Source: Ureibacillus manganicus DSM 26584 (GTDB lineage: Bacteria; Bacillota; Bacilli; Bacillales_A; Planococcaceae). Taken from it: a stretch of 64,000 nucleotides of DNA. Below the pieces are notes generated by a model, which saw only the letters and a list, made by a program, of their open reading frames with translations, searched no databases and had not been told where the DNA came from. The position numbers and the translations under genes were made by a program. The stretch spans positions 62,001 through 126,000 of the forward strand of contig NZ_JPVN01000009.1 in assembly GCF_000772945.1 (NCBI RefSeq). Reading direction: 5' to 3'. Positions 1-9,498 of the stretch are shown here, piece by piece (the stretch's first letter is position 1; the number at the start of each line of letters is the position of its first letter).

Positions 1-1386
1 GATTTTATAGTTAAAAATATAAACGATGAAATTACAATTATTTATATAGAAAATTTGATAGAAGTTCAATCGTTAAATGATAATATTATTTCAACGTTAC
101 AAAGTATTTCAGAACCGACACCACAATTAATTAAAGAGAAATTATCTCTTGCTCAAGTAGACATTTCGAATAAATTAGATGTAATCATCTATGAATTAAT
201 CGGTGGTGCTGCGTTAATCCATACGAAGGAAAATGCAGACATCGTTGTAGCGAAAATCTCAAGCTATCAATCAAGATCATTATCTGCACCTGAAAATGAA
301 TCACAAGTTATAGGTACGCAAGTAGGATTTAACGAAAATCTAACTACCAATATTTCACTTATTAGACGCTTTATTAAGAGCCCTAATTTATGTAATGAGA
401 ATTTTGAAGTAGGAGAGGACACAGTTACATCAATTTCACTTCTATATTTAAAAGGTACTGCTTCTGAAGAACAGGTGAATACAATTAGACAAAGAATCGA
501 GAGTTTAGACGTTTCTGGACTTATTGATAGTGCTATATTAGCTGAATTGATAGATGATAGTACGAAAACTGTTTTTCCGCAAATGTTGCTAACTGAGAGA
601 CCCGATAGATTTTGTGATGGATTATTATCTGGAAAAATTGGAATTATGATGAATGGTAGTTCAATGGGAATAGTGACACCAATCGCATTTATAGAGTTTT
701 TCCATAGTAAAGAAGATCAAAATTTACGATGGCAAATTGGAACGATGTTAAGGTTACTAAGATTCTCTGCTATTATTGCATCAGTATTTTTAACACCAAT
801 CTATGTAGCCGCGTTAACATATCACTACGAAATAATTTCTCATACATTAATTGTTCCTTTAAGTGAAAGTAGAGCAATTGTACCTTTCCCACCAATTTTA
901 GAGGCTCTGTTTTTAGAACTTATCATAGAACTACTGAGAGAAGCTGGTTCACGTTTACCTACAAAAGTTGGGCAAACCGTCGGGATTGTAGGGGGGATAG
1001 TAATTGGTACTGCTGCGGTTGATGCAGGTATCACAAGTAATATTTTAATTATTTTTGTTGCTTTAAGTGCTCTTGCCTCATTTACAACTCCTAATTATGT
1101 GATGGCAAATATCATTCGTTTTTTAAGATTTCCAATTATAATTTTAGCAGGAATTTGGGGCTTTTTAGGCATAATGATTGCAGTTTGTTTTTTACTTATT
1201 CACCTATTAAGATTATCGAGTTTAGGTGCCCCTTATCTTTCGCCATTATATCCACTAAGATTAAAGGATTTACCAAACAGCTTAATCAGACTCCCATTAT
1301 CTAATATAAGTAGACAAGCTGTAAACACAAGAAAAGGCGATGATGAATCTACGAATCAAGAGAACAATGAGAAGGTGAGTGAATGA
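1..1386 (+). CDS. GerA-family spore germinant receptor subunit A, 5' end outside window
   Basis: Inner-membrane subunit of a nutrient germinant receptor that, with the B and C subunits, triggers spore germination. The frame is open from base 1 (Asp-Phe-Ile-Val...), so the true start lies upstream of the window and the TTG at 55 is an internal codon; 461 residues are visible. Family hallmarks are the soluble N-terminal half with the motif NLTTNISLIRR, the TERPDR motif, and a hydrophobic C-terminal half with several membrane segments ending in a polar tail. The stop overlaps the next ATG (ATGA), as in translationally coupled gerA operons. Which germinant it senses cannot be read from the sequence. 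Family assignment is secure; the paralogue name (A, B, K type) is not. Confidence 0.95.
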   Translation, partial: DFIVKNINDEITIIYIENLIEVQSLNDNIISTLQSISEPTPQLIKEKLSLAQVDISNKLDVIIYELIGGAALIHTKENADIVVAKISSYQSRSLSAPENESQVIGTQVGFNENLTTNISLIRRFIKSPNLCNENFEVGEDTVTSISLLYLKGTASEEQVNTIRQRIESLDVSGLIDSAILAELIDDSTKTVFPQMLLTERPDRFCDGLLSGKIGIMMNGSSMGIVTPIAFIEFFHSKEDQNLRWQIGTMLRLLRFSAIIASVFLTPIYVAALTYHYEIISHTLIVPLSESRAIVPFPPILEALFLELIIELLREAGSRLPTKVGQTVGIVGGIVIGTAAVDAGITSNILIIFVALSALASFTTPNYVMANIIRFLRFPIIILAGIWGFLGIMIAVCFLLIHLLRLSSLGAPYLSPLYPLRLKDLPNSLIRLPLSNISRQAVNTRKGDDESTNQENNEKVSE

Positions 1387-2498
1387 GTCAAGCTATACAA
1401 TCGAAACAATATGAGAAGATCAACGCGTTTCTAGTTTTTTTTATCATTTGTGGATGTCAAATTGGAGTAGGAATACATGGGTTTCAACGAGTAATATATA
1501 AAGACGCAAAACAAGATGCTTGGTTGTCGGTTGTATTAAGCTTCATTCTTGCACATATCGTTGTTTTTGTAATGTTTAAAACATTAGAAAAGTTCGACAA
1601 TCTTGATATATATGGAATTCAAAGGGAAGTTTTCGGTAAAATTTTGGGAAGTTTTCTTAATTTCGTTTATGTGATTTATTGTACTTTTGCATTTTTTGCT
1701 GTTTTAAAAAATTATATTGAAGTAGTAAATACATGGGTATTTCCATATGTAAATCCTCAATTTATAGCAATTGCTATTTTGCTTTTAATAGTATACGCTG
1801 TCACAGCTGGATTTAGAGTAGTTATAGGAATCAGTTTTTTTAGTTTCTTTTTTTTGTTATGGATTCCACCTTTATTAATTTACCCATTATATTTCACAAA
1901 CATTAATTATCTATTGCCGATAATGGAGGACATAATAGGAATTTTAAAAGGGGCATATTCAATGAGTTTTACTATCGTTGGATTTGAAATTTTGAATATC
2001 GTATACCCCTATATAAAAGACAAAGAAAAGAAATCTGCGGAAAAGTACGCTCATTTCGGATTGTTATTTACCTTTTTTATTTACATTATTATTATGTTAA
2101 TTACTTTAATGTATTTTAGTGGACCTCAATTAGAAAGAGTTATATGGGCCACATTAACGATATTTAATTTAATTGAATTTCCCTTTGTTGAGAGAATCGA
2201 AATTATTACCATTTGCGCATGGTTGCTTATTATTTTACCGAATCTCTGTTTATATTTGTGGGCTGCATATCGTGGTGTATCTTCTGTATATAACTTAGAG
2301 ATTAAACGGTTTACTTGGATTTTTATTAGTATCATATTTATTATCACCTTTTTTATAAAAACAAGAACTCAAATCAATACTATGAATAATTACTTTGGAA
2401 AAATAGCATTTATAGTCGTATTTATCTATCCATTTATATTATTTATTTTTGCTTCTATAAAAAAAAGACGTAAAAAAGGGACGGGTGACACTTCATGA
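1383..2498 (+). CDS. GerAB-type germinant receptor permease subunit
   Basis: Polytopic membrane protein of 371 residues with about ten hydrophobic segments, matching the GerAB/spore permease branch of the APC transporter superfamily. In characterised receptors this subunit carries the nutrient-binding pocket. Early motif CGCQIGVGIHGFQR-like (residues about 22-36) and a basic C-terminus (KKRRKKG) are visible. The gene overlaps its upstream partner by ATGA and its own stop overlaps the start of the lipoprotein gene at 2495 in the same way, so all three are translated from one mRNA. Expression in the forespore by sigma-G is expected for the family, but the promoter lies outside the window. Confidence 0.95.
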   Translation: MSQAIQSKQYEKINAFLVFFIICGCQIGVGIHGFQRVIYKDAKQDAWLSVVLSFILAHIVVFVMFKTLEKFDNLDIYGIQREVFGKILGSFLNFVYVIYCTFAFFAVLKNYIEVVNTWVFPYVNPQFIAIAILLLIVYAVTAGFRVVIGISFFSFFFLLWIPPLLIYPLYFTNINYLLPIMEDIIGILKGAYSMSFTIVGFEILNIVYPYIKDKEKKSAEKYAHFGLLFTFFIYIIIMLITLMYFSGPQLERVIWATLTIFNLIEFPFVERIEIITICAWLLIILPNLCLYLWAAYRGVSSVYNLEIKRFTWIFISIIFIITFFIKTRTQINTMNNYFGKIAFIVVFIYPFILFIFASIKKRRKKGTGDTS

Positions 2499-3616
2499 TA
2501 AAACGACGAGTCCTTTTATATTACTTATGCATTTTCCTATTACTATTTGGTTGTGCTGATCCTAAAATTCTTGAAAGAATCAGTTTAGCTGTATTAATTG
2601 GTTATGATGTAGAAAGTGCTGATAAAGTTACTGCCACGGTAGCGCTAAGATCCGTCAATCAGGAATTACAAAGTATTGTGAGTATAGCATCCCAAACAGA
2701 TGAAACGAGTAAAGGAACAAGAATTAAAGCAAGTCTTGATAGCACTAAAAAAATTGTTGCTGGACAGGCCCGTGTAATATTGTTAGGTAGTAAACTTGCT
2801 GAAGCAGGAATAACTCAAGCTCTTCATACAACAAAAATGAATTCAGAAATGAGCAGTGGACTTTATTTTGCTATTGTAGATGGAGAGGCTGGACCACTAA
2901 TAGAACGAAAATATGAGAACATCTCTGATATTGGTCAACATATATTTTATTTGTTGGAACATAATATCGAAGAACAATACACTGTATCGTCCACTTTACA
3001 TGAAACTGTCCGCGATAGTTATTCACCGTTTATTGATTTAGCATTACCATTAATCGTTCAAGATGAGGATGATGTTCATATTAGTGGTCTTGCAATTTTT
3101 AATGGAGATAAAATGGTTGGAAAACTAGTTGGAAATGAGCCTTTTTATGTCGTATTAGTAAAGGAAAAATATAATGCAGGCTCCATCCAAGTAATAATAC
3201 CGGGTGCCCCATTAAAAAAACTATCTAATGATATACCTGATCAATTAGCAATTGCAATTGATTCAATTTTTTCAAATAGAAAAGTAAAATTAGTAAATAA
3301 AGATACTCCTGAATTTGAATTAGATATAAAAGTTGAAGGCCGAGTACTTGAAATTCATTCGAGTATTACTACAGAGGATTTTAATGTAATGGAGATTTTG
3401 GAAAAAGAAGTGGAAAAAGAATTTAAAAAGGAAATTGATAAGATTATTAAGAAAACTCAAGAGTTGAATTCCGATATATTAGGCTTTGGAGAAGTTTATA
3501 AAGCAAATGTTGGTACAAAGAATGTTGATAAAAAGAAGTGGAAAGAACTATACCCTAAAATCAAAGTAAATGCAAATATCACTGTTGAATTGTTAAGAAA
3601 TGGCGTATTTGACTAA
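2495..3616 (+). CDS. GerAC-type germinant receptor lipoprotein subunit
   Basis: Lipoprotein of 373 residues, third subunit of the receptor. The N-terminus has a hydrophobic signal followed by the lipobox LLFGC, so Cys is the lipidated residue at about position 19. The rest is a soluble three-domain GerAC-like protein: SLAVLIGYDVES near the N-terminus, a Ger(x)C middle section, and a Lys/Glu-rich C-terminal helix region. The ATG overlaps the stop of the permease gene. A strong hairpin with a T-run follows at 3667, ending the operon. Length is normal for the family. Confidence 0.94.
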   Translation: MIKRRVLLYYLCIFLLLFGCADPKILERISLAVLIGYDVESADKVTATVALRSVNQELQSIVSIASQTDETSKGTRIKASLDSTKKIVAGQARVILLGSKLAEAGITQALHTTKMNSEMSSGLYFAIVDGEAGPLIERKYENISDIGQHIFYLLEHNIEEQYTVSSTLHETVRDSYSPFIDLALPLIVQDEDDVHISGLAIFNGDKMVGKLVGNEPFYVVLVKEKYNAGSIQVIIPGAPLKKLSNDIPDQLAIAIDSIFSNRKVKLVNKDTPEFELDIKVEGRVLEIHSSITTEDFNVMEILEKEVEKEFKKEIDKIIKKTQELNSDILGFGEVYKANVGTKNVDKKKWKELYPKIKVNANITVELLRNGVFD

Positions 3617-3666
3617 TAGAAACACTTCGTTAACATTCCAAAATATATATTCAATTGTCCAATTCT

Positions 3667-3702
3667 AGAATGATTCACTTTAAGTGAAATCATTCTTTTT
3701 TT
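3667..3702 (+). terminator. Rho-independent terminator after germinant receptor operon
   Basis: AGAATGATT-CACTT pairs with AAGTGAAATCATTCT (one bulge), followed by a run of T. It separates the ger operon from the VanW-domain gene. Confidence 0.85.
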
Positions 3703-3784
3703 GAACATAAATATCCACTCATAATTTTCCTGAAATAAAGAAGAATAATGATATATTAGCTTTTTATAAAATTGAGGTAATGTA

Positions 3785-4723
3785 ATGAAAAATATTGTCT
3801 TTAAACTTAGCTTAACATTCCTAATTTGTCTTAGTGGCATTGTAATGAACATAAATTGGGTTGTGTATGCAGGAACAATTGAAAAAAAAGGGAATGCTAC
3901 ACATATTATTGATCCGAGAACAAATGAAGTAATTACAACTATCATTCCACAACCATACCATATTGAACTTGAATTTTTGGATTTTAGAAAACAAGTTCAA
4001 TTCATTGTAAAAAGAATAGCAAACGGGTCAGCGACAAAAAGTGGCTTTAATCAGACAATGATCTTAGATAGAATCGATCCCAGAACGGGGAAAATAATAA
4101 AAGGAAGACCAAAAATTACATTAAGCGAAGAAGATCTAATAGAGAAAATACTCGAACATTCCTTTACTGGTGGGAAGGTAAATGTCCCCATTAAAATTAC
4201 GGAAAGTGGTTATACCGTAGAAGAAGCTAAAACTTTAAATGAGGTAATGTTATCTTCATATACAACATACTTTAATCCCACACGACAAGGAAGAAGTAAA
4301 AATATTGAACTTTCAGCAGCATCAATTAATAACGTAATAGTAGGTAGTGGAGACATTTTTTCCTTTAATGATACTGTTGGTCCTAGAGATGTTGCATCTG
4401 GTTATCAAGAAGCACCCGAATTTTTACAAGGGAAAATTGTTATTGGTATTGGTGGTGGAATTTGTCAAACTTCTTCAACGCTATTTAATGCAATTGATAA
4501 ATTAGGAGTAGATATTATAGAGAGACATCGGCATACGCGAGATATAGGATATGTACCTAAGGGAAGGGATGCCACTGTTTCATTCGGAGGATTGGATTTT
4601 ATCTTTCAAAACACATTAGGTATACCTGTATTAATAAAAACGTATTATGGTAGAGGATCCATTACAATACAAATAAAAACTTCAAAAGAAAATGAATTTA
4701 TTTTAAGAAACTTAGAAGATTAA
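3785..4723 (+). CDS. VanW-family exported protein
   Basis: A 312-residue protein with a hydrophobic N-terminal segment (residues about 5-28) that should act as a signal or anchor. The C-terminal half (about 155-285) carries the VanW domain, with the pattern YTTYFNPTRQGR, GSGDIFSFNDTVGPR, GGGICQTSSTLFNA and a conserved RHRHTRDIGYVP stretch. VanW proteins are found beside vancomycin-resistance genes and widely in spore formers, but their biochemical activity is unknown. The ATG has GAGGTA upstream at good spacing. It follows the ger operon but has its own upstream terminator and downstream terminator, so it is a separate unit. A link to the spore or cell wall is inference from context. Confidence 0.88.
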   Translation: MKNIVFKLSLTFLICLSGIVMNINWVVYAGTIEKKGNATHIIDPRTNEVITTIIPQPYHIELEFLDFRKQVQFIVKRIANGSATKSGFNQTMILDRIDPRTGKIIKGRPKITLSEEDLIEKILEHSFTGGKVNVPIKITESGYTVEEAKTLNEVMLSSYTTYFNPTRQGRSKNIELSAASINNVIVGSGDIFSFNDTVGPRDVASGYQEAPEFLQGKIVIGIGGGICQTSSTLFNAIDKLGVDIIERHRHTRDIGYVPKGRDATVSFGGLDFIFQNTLGIPVLIKTYYGRGSITIQIKTSKENEFILRNLED

Positions 4724-4763
4724 GGATTGCCTAAAATTTTTATTGGGTAGTCCTTATTTTTTT
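4722..4763 (+). terminator. Rho-independent terminator after VanW gene
   Basis: AAGGATTGCC pairs with GGTAGTCCTT (two G-U pairs in RNA) and is followed by seven or more T. Confidence 0.8.
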
Positions 4764-4837
4764 GTAACTTAAATTCACTATAATACGCTTAAATTATGGT
4801 AAAATAAGGTTAATAACTACTATGAGGAGGTTTAGTT

Positions 4838-5554
4838 GTGAATCAACAAGACCAGATTTTACAGTTAGTTAATTGGTTAAAAAGTTCTACAAGTACCATT
4901 GTTTTAACAGGAGCTGGAATGTCCACAGAAAGTGGGATTCCTGATTTTCGTTCCCAGTCAGGATGGTGGAACAAAATAGACCCGCGCACAGTTGCAACAG
5001 TTGAAGCTTTAGAGAATCACTATGCACTATTTCATGATTTTTATAGTTATAGAATTCAGTCATTAGAAAAATACACTCCTCATGAAGGTCATTACATACT
5101 TGGGCAATGGGAAAATAAGGGGGTCCTAGACTGTGTTGCAACACAAAATGTTGATGGTTTTCACCAACTTGCCGGAAATCGAAAGGTAAATGAATTACAC
5201 GGGACAATTAAGACCATCAGATGTCATTCATGTAACCAACCTGCAACCTTATCGGAATTTCTAAATAAGGAAGTATGTAAACATTGTAGTGGAAAACTAA
5301 GACCAAATGTCGTTTTATTTGGTGAAACCTTACCTGAACATAGCTGGATGGACTCATTAAACCGTATACGACGAGCCGACTTAGTAATTGTTATAGGTAC
5401 AAGTCTTGAAATATACCCAGTTAGCCAATTACCTGTTATGACAGAAGGTAAAAAAGTTTATGTTAATTTAGATATACACGATCATGCTAGATTTGATTTA
5501 ATGATCAAAGGAAAAGCAAAAGAAATATTAAAATTGGTCAATAATATTTTATAA
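4838..5554 (+). CDS. cobB: NAD-dependent protein deacylase (sirtuin)
   Basis: Cytoplasmic sirtuin of 238 residues that removes acyl groups from lysine side chains using NAD+. The Rossmann-fold signature GAGMSTESGIPDFRS is at residues about 25-39, the TQNVDGFH motif near 105, the catalytic His in NELHG, and two zinc-binding Cys pairs (CHSC and CKHC) with normal spacing. The later GTSLEIYPV motif is also typical. The start is GTG, fixed by GAGGAGG eight bases upstream. Monocistronic, with a perfect 10-bp terminator. Symbol follows the general bacterial name; Bacillus relatives call it srtN. Confidence 0.93.
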   Translation: MNQQDQILQLVNWLKSSTSTIVLTGAGMSTESGIPDFRSQSGWWNKIDPRTVATVEALENHYALFHDFYSYRIQSLEKYTPHEGHYILGQWENKGVLDCVATQNVDGFHQLAGNRKVNELHGTIKTIRCHSCNQPATLSEFLNKEVCKHCSGKLRPNVVLFGETLPEHSWMDSLNRIRRADLVIVIGTSLEIYPVSQLPVMTEGKKVYVNLDIHDHARFDLMIKGKAKEILKLVNNIL

Positions 5555-5585
5555 TCAGCAATTGATTCAAATTGCTGATTTTTTT
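5554..5585 (+). terminator. Rho-independent terminator after sirtuin
   Basis: Perfect ATCAGCAATT/AATTGCTGAT stem, six-base loop, then a run of seven T. Confidence 0.9.
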
Positions 5586-5693
5586 AAATTTTGATTTCTT
5601 TTAATCCATCTTTCCATTAAAATATATTTTGTTATAATAATTTTCCACATTTATACTACTTATTGTAAATTCGCACTAGTAAAGAAAGAGGTT

Positions 5694-7706
5694 ATGAGAA
5701 TGAGTAAAAAGTCTCGCGATTCTCACCGCACACACAGTATTCGAACTCGATTTATGGCATGGTTTATCATTGTTTCTTTAATACCACTTCTACTCGTATC
5801 TTTTATCATTCAACGGATTAATAGCAATATAATTGTCGATAAAGAACAACAATCAATGTTAAGTATTGTTGATACAAAAGCGAAATCAGTAGACCAGTGG
5901 TTTAATGCACAACTTTCCGAGATGGAAATTGCATCTAAAAGTGACATTATGAAATCGATGGACATTGAACGAATCATTCCATATTTACAAATGCTAGAAG
6001 AACGTTCAGATGTTTTTGAGACAATGTTTGCTATAGACACAAATGGTATAGTTGTCGCACATTCAAAACCTGAAAGTATAGGATCAGACTATAGCGATCG
6101 AAGTTATGTTCCAATTGCACTAGATGGAAATTCGAACTACTCTGACGTATTAGTATCAAAAGCTACAGGTAATCGTATTGTAGTCGCAGCAACTCCAATC
6201 GAAGATGAAAATGGAAATATCGTTGGTATCCTTGCAGGTTCTGCAAACTTTGAAGTTTTAGTAGATTCCTTACTAACCGATAATAACAATAACTCTATTC
6301 AGTTAACATTAGTAGATGGTCAAGGCATTATTCAAGTTTCACCCAATGAAAAACTGGTCGGAGTATCAGTAGATGAATCGAACATAAATGAGCAATTTGC
6401 ATCGGTCTTACATAATAGTAAAAATCAAAGCGGTATCTTTAATGTTAAACATAATGATGAGAATTTCTTAATTGCTTCCACACCTATATTATCAGTAGGT
6501 TTCGGATTAAGTGTTCAAGTTCCAGAAAGTATCATTCTTTCTGCTACGAGTTCAATACAGATTACTACATATATCCTTATTGGAATAACTGCGATACTAA
6601 TCGTTATTATATCGCTTGTTATTGTCCGTAGTATTACTCGACCAATACTGTCAGTAGCTTATCGTATGAATATGATTGCTAGCGGAGATTTATCCATCAA
6701 GCCTTTAGCAGTGAAAATGAAAGATGAACTAGGTGAGTTATCAACCAACTTTAATGTTATGGTTCAAAATATTAAGCACCTCGTCTCAGAAATAAGAACA
6801 GCTTCTGAACACGTCGCAAGCTCATCAGAGGAGTTAACAGCAAGCTCAGAAGAAACAGCTCAATCTGCTGAACAAATTGCAGCTTCTATTCAAACCATTG
6901 CATCAAATTCAGAGTCACAAGCTGCTATTACTGAAGATACAAAACATGTTGTTACGGATATTTCTCAGGGGATTTCAAGAATATCTACAAATATTGAGGA
7001 AACTAATACAATTACCGAAAACGCAGTACTAGCTGCAAAAACGGGTACTAAAGTTATTGATAATTCGATCAGTCAAATGAGATTAGTAGATGAAAAGACA
7101 AATATTGCATCTGTAACTATACATGCACTAGGGAAAAAATCTACTGAAATTGGAGATATTATTTCCGTCATCACAAATATTGCAAATCAAACAAACTTAC
7201 TTGCATTAAATGCAGCTATTGAAGCAGCCCGTGCCGGAGAATATGGCAAGGGATTTGCGGTAGTTGCTGAAGAAGTTAGAAAGCTTGCTGAACAATCCAG
7301 TCAAGCATCTGGTCAAATTAGTGAATTAATTAAACAAATACAATTAGAAATTACTGCATCCATCAACGCGATCAATGAAGGTAGTTTTGCAGTGAATGAT
7401 GGGAAAGCTTTAGTAGAACAAGCAGGAGTCGAATTTGAAAAAATAGCAAAATCAATTAGCAATGTCTCTATTCAAATGCATAATATCTTAGAAGAAAGTA
7501 CAAAAATTGATGTCTATTCTAGTAAGATGGTAGAGGATATGGTTAATTTAACGGATATTACAGCTCAAGCAAAACGTAATACCCAAGAAATCGCTTATGC
7601 ATCTGCTGATCAAAATGGAACAATGGAAGAAATCGCTGCATCTGCAAATACTCTTGCTTTAATGGCAGATGAACTTAAACAAGCTGCACAAACATTTAAA
7701 CTATAA
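5694..7706 (+). CDS. Methyl-accepting chemotaxis protein with extracellular Cache-type sensor
   Basis: Transmembrane chemoreceptor of 670 residues. Order of parts: membrane segment about 20-42, extracellular double-Cache-like sensor about 45-280 (contains the pattern [16 protein letters not shown] and a second [16 protein letters not shown]), second membrane segment about 285-310, HAMP about 312-365, then a long coiled-coil signalling domain with the conserved hairpin tip [20 protein letters not shown] near 495-515. Glu/Gln-rich heptads flanking the tip are likely methylation sites. The upstream RBS is AAAGAGG. Ligand cannot be predicted. No che genes lie nearby, so it is an orphan receptor. 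Confidence 0.95.
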   Translation: MRMSKKSRDSHRTHSIRTRFMAWFIIVSLIPLLLVSFIIQRINSNIIVDKEQQSMLSIVDTKAKSVDQWFNAQLSEMEIASKSDIMKSMDIERIIPYLQMLEERSDVFETMFAIDTNGIVVAHSKPESIGSDYSDRSYVPIALDGNSNYSDVLVSKATGNRIVVAATPIEDENGNIVGILAGSANFEVLVDSLLTDNNNNSIQLTLVDGQGIIQVSPNEKLVGVSVDESNINEQFASVLHNSKNQSGIFNVKHNDENFLIASTPILSVGFGLSVQVPESIILSATSSIQITTYILIGITAILIVIISLVIVRSITRPILSVAYRMNMIASGDLSIKPLAVKMKDELGELSTNFNVMVQNIKHLVSEIRTASEHVASSSEELTASSEETAQSAEQIAASIQTIASNSESQAAITEDTKHVVTDISQGISRISTNIEETNTITENAVLAAKTGTKVIDNSISQMRLVDEKTNIASVTIHALGKKSTEIGDIISVITNIANQTNLLALNAAIEAARAGEYGKGFAVVAEEVRKLAEQSSQASGQISELIKQIQLEITASINAINEGSFAVNDGKALVEQAGVEFEKIAKSISNVSIQMHNILEESTKIDVYSSKMVEDMVNLTDITAQAKRNTQEIAYASADQNGTMEEIAASANTLALMADELKQAAQTFKL

Positions 7707-7721
7707 CTAAAAAGTACTTAC

Positions 7722-7763
7722 AAGGACACTTTAGAAGTAACGTTTCTAGAGTGTCCTTTTTGT
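7722..7763 (+). terminator. Rho-independent terminator after chemoreceptor
   Basis: AAGGACACTTTAGAA pairs with TTTCTAGAGTGTCCTT, followed by TTTTTG. Confidence 0.88.
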
Positions 7764-7859
7764 TTAAACATTCCATACATTTATCTATCAAATTTATTTA
7801 GAGATTGAAATGTTTTCCTTTATAATAGAGTTGTTAAATTATTTTAAGGGGACAATTGT

Positions 7860-9440
7860 ATGAGCGAACTTTGGTATGGTGGTAAAATTTACACAATGGA
7901 AAGAGAAAATGAAACAGTAGAATCCGTTTTAGTACAGGATGGGAAGATAATAGATGTAGGTAGAAAAATTGATCTAGAAAAACAAGCAGATCAAAAAATC
8001 AATTTGAACGGTGCTACTATGTATCCTGGTTTTGTAGATAGCCACCTTCACATTCTTTGGCATGGTGAAAAACTATTACGTTTAGACTTATCAAAAGCAA
8101 CATCATGTGAGGAGTTGCTAGAAATGGTTACTGAAGCATCTAAACAGTCATCCAGTGACCAGTGGCTTTTTGGCGAAGGTTGGAACGAAAACAACTTTCC
8201 TGATCGCCGAATTCCAACTATTCAAGAACTAGATGCTATTCGAAAACAACCTATTGTTTTAAATAGAGTTTGTCTTCATCAAGCATTAGTGAACACAAGT
8301 GCGCTTGAAGCTGCTGGAATTACAGAACAAACAGAAAATCCTTTTGGCGGAGAAATTGGTAGAGATCAAAACGGCAAACTTAATGGGAGACTTTTTGAAA
8401 AAGCAAAGGAACTGTTAGATTCTTCAATTCCAAAAGAAGGTGAAGCATATATTGATTATTTAGAAAATGCCATGGAGCTGGCAATTCAAGATATGCATTC
8501 AAAAGGTTTAACAGGTGCTCATTCCGAAGATTTGAGTTACTTCGGTCACTATTTAAACCCACTCACTGCGTATCAACGTGTAATCGGAAAGAAACGTCAC
8601 TTCCGTGTACATTTACTACGTCATGTAAAAGTATTTGAACAACTGATTAAAGACAATGTTGTGTACGATGATGCATTTTTAGAAGCAGGTGCAATGAAAA
8701 TATTTGCGGATGGTGCTTTAGGTGGTTCGACCGCAGCACTTTCTACACCGTATACAGATAACCCAAATAATACTGGGATGTTCATTCAAACAGATGAACA
8801 ACTAGAAGATTATGTACGACTTGCGCGGAAATATCATTCAGCTGTAGCTATTCATACAATTGGGGATGCTGCAGCAGAACAGATGATACGAGCAATTGAA
8901 AAGTATCCAGTTCCATATGGACAACGAGACCGACTTATTCATGCATGTGTACTGAGAGAAGATTTAGTTGAACGTCTAAAAAAACTCCCAATTATTTTAG
9001 ATATACAACCAGCGTTTGTATCTTCTGATTTCCCTTGGGTAATGGAACGTCTAGGTAATGACCGATTGGAATGGGCATATGCATGGAGAAAATTGATTGA
9101 TAGCGGCTTAATTTGCGCATTTGGAACAGACACGCCTATAGAAGATGTAGATCCACTAAAAACAATTTATGCTGCAGTTGAACGTAAAAAAGTTAGTGAT
9201 ACGCATAATGGGTACTTACCAGAAGAAAAACTATCTCGTTTCGAGGCAATACAGCTTTACACTTTAGGTAGTGCTAAAGCAATTTGCAAAGAGCACGAGA
9301 GAGGTTTAATAAAACCAGGTTATGATGCTGATTTTTCTATCTTTGACCGCGATTTACTTGATGGTTCTTCAGAGGATATGTTAAAGGCAACAACGCTTAA
9401 AACCGTTGTTGCAGGTGAAATTGTATACAGTATAGATTAA
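7860..9440 (+). CDS. YtcJ-like amidohydrolase
   Basis: Putative metal-dependent hydrolase of 526 residues from the amidohydrolase_3/YtcJ group. The metal-binding motif PGFVDSHLH is at about residues 55-63, followed later by MKIFADGALGG (about 280), AIHTIGDAA (about 340) and GTDTPIEDVDPL (about 425), the usual ligand positions in this superfamily. The C-terminal beta-domain re-forms with the N-terminal strands (LWYGGKIYTM). ATG start with AAGGGGAC upstream. Substrates of this group are mostly unknown (amides, N-acyl compounds), so no specific reaction is proposed. Monocistronic. Confidence 0.88.
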   Translation: MSELWYGGKIYTMERENETVESVLVQDGKIIDVGRKIDLEKQADQKINLNGATMYPGFVDSHLHILWHGEKLLRLDLSKATSCEELLEMVTEASKQSSSDQWLFGEGWNENNFPDRRIPTIQELDAIRKQPIVLNRVCLHQALVNTSALEAAGITEQTENPFGGEIGRDQNGKLNGRLFEKAKELLDSSIPKEGEAYIDYLENAMELAIQDMHSKGLTGAHSEDLSYFGHYLNPLTAYQRVIGKKRHFRVHLLRHVKVFEQLIKDNVVYDDAFLEAGAMKIFADGALGGSTAALSTPYTDNPNNTGMFIQTDEQLEDYVRLARKYHSAVAIHTIGDAAAEQMIRAIEKYPVPYGQRDRLIHACVLREDLVERLKKLPIILDIQPAFVSSDFPWVMERLGNDRLEWAYAWRKLIDSGLICAFGTDTPIEDVDPLKTIYAAVERKKVSDTHNGYLPEEKLSRFEAIQLYTLGSAKAICKEHERGLIKPGYDADFSIFDRDLLDGSSEDMLKATTLKTVVAGEIVYSID

Positions 9441-9444
9441 ATAT

Positions 9445-9484
9445 AAAAAAACCCCGAGAAGTTCTTATCTTCTCGGGGTTTATT
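9445..9484. terminator. Bidirectional terminator between amidohydrolase and SDR gene
   Basis: AAACCCCGAGAAG pairs perfectly with CTTCTCGGGGTTT. An A-run precedes and T follows, so it can stop transcription from both converging genes. Confidence 0.9.
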
Positions 9485-9498
9485 CTACGGGTTATTAT

